Part shown: one piece after another, positions 62,068 to 64,000 of the stretch
Position numbering within the stretch: position 1 is the first letter of the stretch
How the letters are laid out: each line of letters opens with the position of its first letter
Source of the DNA: Halomonas zincidurans B6
GTDB taxonomy: Bacteria; Pseudomonadota; Gammaproteobacteria; Pseudomonadales; Halomonadaceae
Length of the DNA stretch: 64,000 nt
Assembly: GCF_000731955.1 (NCBI RefSeq)
Contig: NZ_JNCK01000001.1
Coordinates: 744,001-808,000 of the forward strand
Reading direction: 5' to 3'
Position numbers and translations under genes: made by a program
Notes under the pieces: model-generated
Seen by the model: the letters and a program-made list of their open reading frames with translations, nothing else
Told to the model about the DNA's origin: nothing
The model's database searches: none

Positions 62068-62086
62068 TTGTTAACCAGGTTGACAA
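62068..62086. promoter_or_regulatory. 19-base dyad immediately before the comF start
   Basis: TTGTTAACC (62068-62076), one A, and GGTTGACAA (62078-62086): the arms are complementary except at one position. It ends one base before the comF ATG. If the true start were further upstream it would be coding and the symmetry accidental. Confidence 0.35.
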
Positions 62087-62087
62087 G

Positions 62088-62768
62088 ATGCTGCGTCGCG
62101 CCCTGCCCGGGCGCTGTGCGTTCTGCCTGGCGCGCTGCATGCCGAACGTCCCATGGTGCGGGCCCTGCCTGGCGGTGCTGCCGTGGAACCGGCATGCCTG
62201 TGTGCAATGCGCCGAGCCCTTGCCGGAAGCGTCTCCGCGCTACTGCGGGCACTGCCTGCGGCGTCCTCCAGCGTTTGCCGTTGCGCGCATCGGCCTGCGC
62301 TACGAAGACGAGATCGCGCTGCTGCTGCGTCGCTTCAAGTTCGGCTACGACCCGCGCGCGGGCAACTTGCTGGTAAGCCTGATGAACGAGTCGTTGGCGG
62401 GGCTCGAAAGGGAGCAATTGCCTGAACTGTTGATCGCTCTGCCGCGCCATCGTCAGCGTGCCCGGGAACAGGGCTTCGACCCGGGCCCCTGGCTGGCCGA
62501 GCGCCTTGCCGCGCGGCTGGGATTGCCCTGGTACCAGCCGTGCCGGCTGCACGCCACCCCCTCGCAGCGCGGCCTGGATCGCACGGCACGGCGGCGCAAT
62601 CTCAAGGGCGCCTTCGGGGTCGAAACCCTGTTGCCCGAGCGGGTTGCGCTGGTCGACGACGTGATGACTACCGGCGCCTCGCTCGACGCGCTGGCCGTGG
62701 CCTGCCGCGGCACCGGCGCCCGCCATGTCGAGGCCTGGGCGGTGGCGCGCACGCCACTCGGTCATTGA
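62088..62768 (+). CDS. comF: ComF family phosphoribosyltransferase-like protein
   Basis: A 226-residue competence-type protein. The N-terminus has a four-Cys zinc region (GRCAFCLARC, WCGPC, CVQCAEPL, YCGHCLRRP), followed by a type I phosphoribosyltransferase domain with the PRPP loop RVALVDDVMTTGAS near residue 190. Relatives assist DNA uptake. Several ATGs lie upstream in frame (62016 to 62046), but 62088 gives the common MLRRALPGRCAFC start and has AGG eight bases before it. A TTGTTAACC-A-GGTTGACAA dyad overlaps the ribosome-binding region. Divergent from tRNA-Leu. Confidence 0.85.
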   Translation: MLRRALPGRCAFCLARCMPNVPWCGPCLAVLPWNRHACVQCAEPLPEASPRYCGHCLRRPPAFAVARIGLRYEDEIALLLRRFKFGYDPRAGNLLVSLMNESLAGLEREQLPELLIALPRHRQRAREQGFDPGPWLAERLAARLGLPWYQPCRLHATPSQRGLDRTARRRNLKGAFGVETLLPERVALVDDVMTTGASLDALAVACRGTGARHVEAWAVARTPLGH

Positions 62769-62836
62769 GTGCGTGCGCTGCCGTTGACGGGTGGCAATCT
62801 GCTAGCATGCGGGCATCGCTTACCGAGGAGGCCCGC

Positions 62837-63820
62837 ATGGCCGCCAACCCGCATCCGTTCGAGAACCTGCCGCCGCAGCGCATCGTTGCCGCCATCGAGG
62901 CGCTGGGATTCTGGCTGCCCGGCGAGCCGTTCGCGCTCAACAGCTACGAAAACCGGGTCTTTCTGATCCACGACGACGAGCGACGCCGCTGGGTTGCCAA
63001 GTTCTATCGTCCCGACCGCTGGAGCGATGCGCAGATCCGCGAGGAGCATGCCTTTCTCGCCGAGCTGGCGGCCGCCGAGGTGCCGGTGGCGGCGCCCTGG
63101 CGTGATGCCGACGGCGAGAGTCTGCATGAGCACGAGGGCTTTCGCTTCGCGCTGTTTCCCCATGTGGTCGGCCAGGCGCCGGAGCTCGAGAACCCTGCCC
63201 ACCTGTTCGCCCTCGGTGAACTGATCGGCCGGGTGCACTCGGTGTCGGATACAACGCCATTCGTCACACGACCGACCCTCGAACCGATTGGCTGGGCGGC
63301 GAGCAGCCGCGAGCAGGTACTCGCCGGCGAATGGCTCAGCCAACGTCAGCGTCGCGCTTACCGGCGAATCAGCGAGGCCTTGGAACACACGCTGGCGGAG
63401 CGCGCCTGGCCGGCCCAGGCGGCGATTCGCGTGCACGGCGACTGCCATCTGGGCAATATCCTGGGGCGCGACGAGCAGTTCGCGCTGGTCGATTTCGACG
63501 ACTGCTGCATGGCGCCGGCCGTGCAGGATCTATGGATGATGCTGACTGCCCAGAACGACCAGGAGTGGCAGATGCAGCTCTCCGAGCTGCTGGAGGGCTA
63601 CGAGCAATACCGCGATTTCGATCGCCGCGAACTGGCCTGGATCGAGCTGCTGCGGACCCTGCGCCTGATGCGTCACAGCGCCTGGCTGGTGGCACGCTGG
63701 CGCGACCCGGCGTTTCCGCGCGCCTTTCCCTGGGTCGCCGACGAAGCATACTGGGATCAGCACATTCGCACCCTCGAGCAGCAGCGCGTCGCACTCGAAA
63801 AGCCACGCTGGCTGGCCTGA
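62837..63820 (+). CDS. srkA: Stress response kinase A (SrkA/YihE)
   Basis: A 327-residue serine/threonine protein kinase of the aminoglycoside-phosphotransferase fold. N-lobe: NSYENRVFLIHDDERRRWVAK with the ATP-binding Lys; catalytic loop VHGDCHLGNILG near 200; metal-binding DFDD in ALVDFDDCCMAP; and WMMLTAQNDQEWQMQL after it. E. coli SrkA counteracts stress-induced death and Cpx signalling. ATG at 62837 follows GAGGAG; longer readings only extend an out-of-frame comF translation. In E. coli the gene precedes dsbA; here the window ends first. Confidence 0.92.
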   Translation: MAANPHPFENLPPQRIVAAIEALGFWLPGEPFALNSYENRVFLIHDDERRRWVAKFYRPDRWSDAQIREEHAFLAELAAAEVPVAAPWRDADGESLHEHEGFRFALFPHVVGQAPELENPAHLFALGELIGRVHSVSDTTPFVTRPTLEPIGWAASSREQVLAGEWLSQRQRRAYRRISEALEHTLAERAWPAQAAIRVHGDCHLGNILGRDEQFALVDFDDCCMAPAVQDLWMMLTAQNDQEWQMQLSELLEGYEQYRDFDRRELAWIELLRTLRLMRHSAWLVARWRDPAFPRAFPWVADEAYWDQHIRTLEQQRVALEKPRWLA

Positions 63821-64000
63821 GCGGCGGTTGGAGTCCATCGACCAAAGCGCTTAGCATGAACCGGCCGTGGTCACGGAGTAAACGTTGGAGGAGACGCTAA
63901 TCAGTTTCGACGATGCCGCTCGGGGTCGCGGCGCTCGCTGCTACGCTATGCTTGTTGGTGAAGCCACCGGCAACACCACCATCTTGCCGGATATACATTC
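63821..64000. other. Right-edge intergenic region
   Basis: The last 180 bases contain a purine-rich GGAGGAG (about 63885) but no start codon in an extended open frame behind it that I can support. A gene may begin beyond the window. Confidence 0.4.

Noticed and set aside
62068..62086. BirA (biotin) operator before comF
   Set aside because: The arm sequence is similar, but the one-base spacing does not fit a BirA box and no biotin gene is in view; kept only as an unexplained dyad.

Overview
The window reads as chromosomal DNA of a GC-rich gammaproteobacterium, most likely a moderate halophile of the Halomonadaceae (Halomonas or a close relative). This is inferred from base composition, from the mix of a BCCT-type osmolyte carrier, an SNF-type sodium symporter and a urea/urease operon, and from gene neighbourhoods; no database search was possible.

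Region 1 (1-17.7 kb) is a pentose island. Oxidative (Weimberg-type) D-xylose genes are complete: xylose dehydrogenase (xylB), xylonolactonase (xylC), xylonate dehydratase (xylD), 2-keto-3-deoxyxylonate dehydratase (xylX) and an alpha-ketoglutarate-semialdehyde dehydrogenase. Added to these are an AraD1-type dehydratase for the L-arabinose branch, a CUT1 sugar ABC transporter with its own ATPase, and a cytoplasmic GH43 xylosidase. Two local regulators, a ROK protein and a FadR/GntR protein, each have recognisable palindromes at several promoters. A truncated L-fuconate dehydratase and a LysR regulator lie at the left edge, and a TRAP permease relic sits between two pathway genes.

Region 2 (17.7-33.8 kb) holds mostly housekeeping genes: argE-like deacetylase, wrbA, sbcD-sbcC, endonuclease V, osmC, an amidoligase/glutamine-amidotransferase-like pair, a Kef-type antiporter, a glycosyltransferase preceded by an internally deleted pterin-synthase relic, an aspartoacylase-like hydrolase and dusA.

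Region 3 (33.8-37.3 kb) is a decayed mobile segment against the 5' end of dusA. It contains an integrase stub, a frameshifted IS200-like transposase, an intact P1B-type metal ATPase with a His-rich tandem repeat, and a frameshifted DUF7282-like relic.

Region 4 (37.3-47.4 kb) carries a MarR regulator divergent from an SNF transporter, a cobA-type methyltransferase, a DUF294/CBS signalling protein coupled to a DEDDh exonuclease, a BCCT transporter and a large acyl-CoA dehydrogenase.

Region 5 (47.4-58.7 kb) is one nitrogen operon, urtABCDE-ureDABCEFG. A sigma-54 promoter and an NtrC-like site precede urtA, and the junctions overlap between urtB and ureD. The transporter therefore brings in urea that the same transcript's urease hydrolyses.

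Region 6 (58.7-64 kb) has BIME-type repeats, a strongly folded probable non-coding RNA with AGGA-loop hairpins and an intrinsic terminator, small hypothetical genes, a DUF1206 membrane protein, tRNA-Leu(UAG), comF and srkA. Three copies of the BIME family are scattered in the window (25.3, 56.7 and 58.8 kb). No CRISPR array, rRNA or intact insertion sequence was seen.
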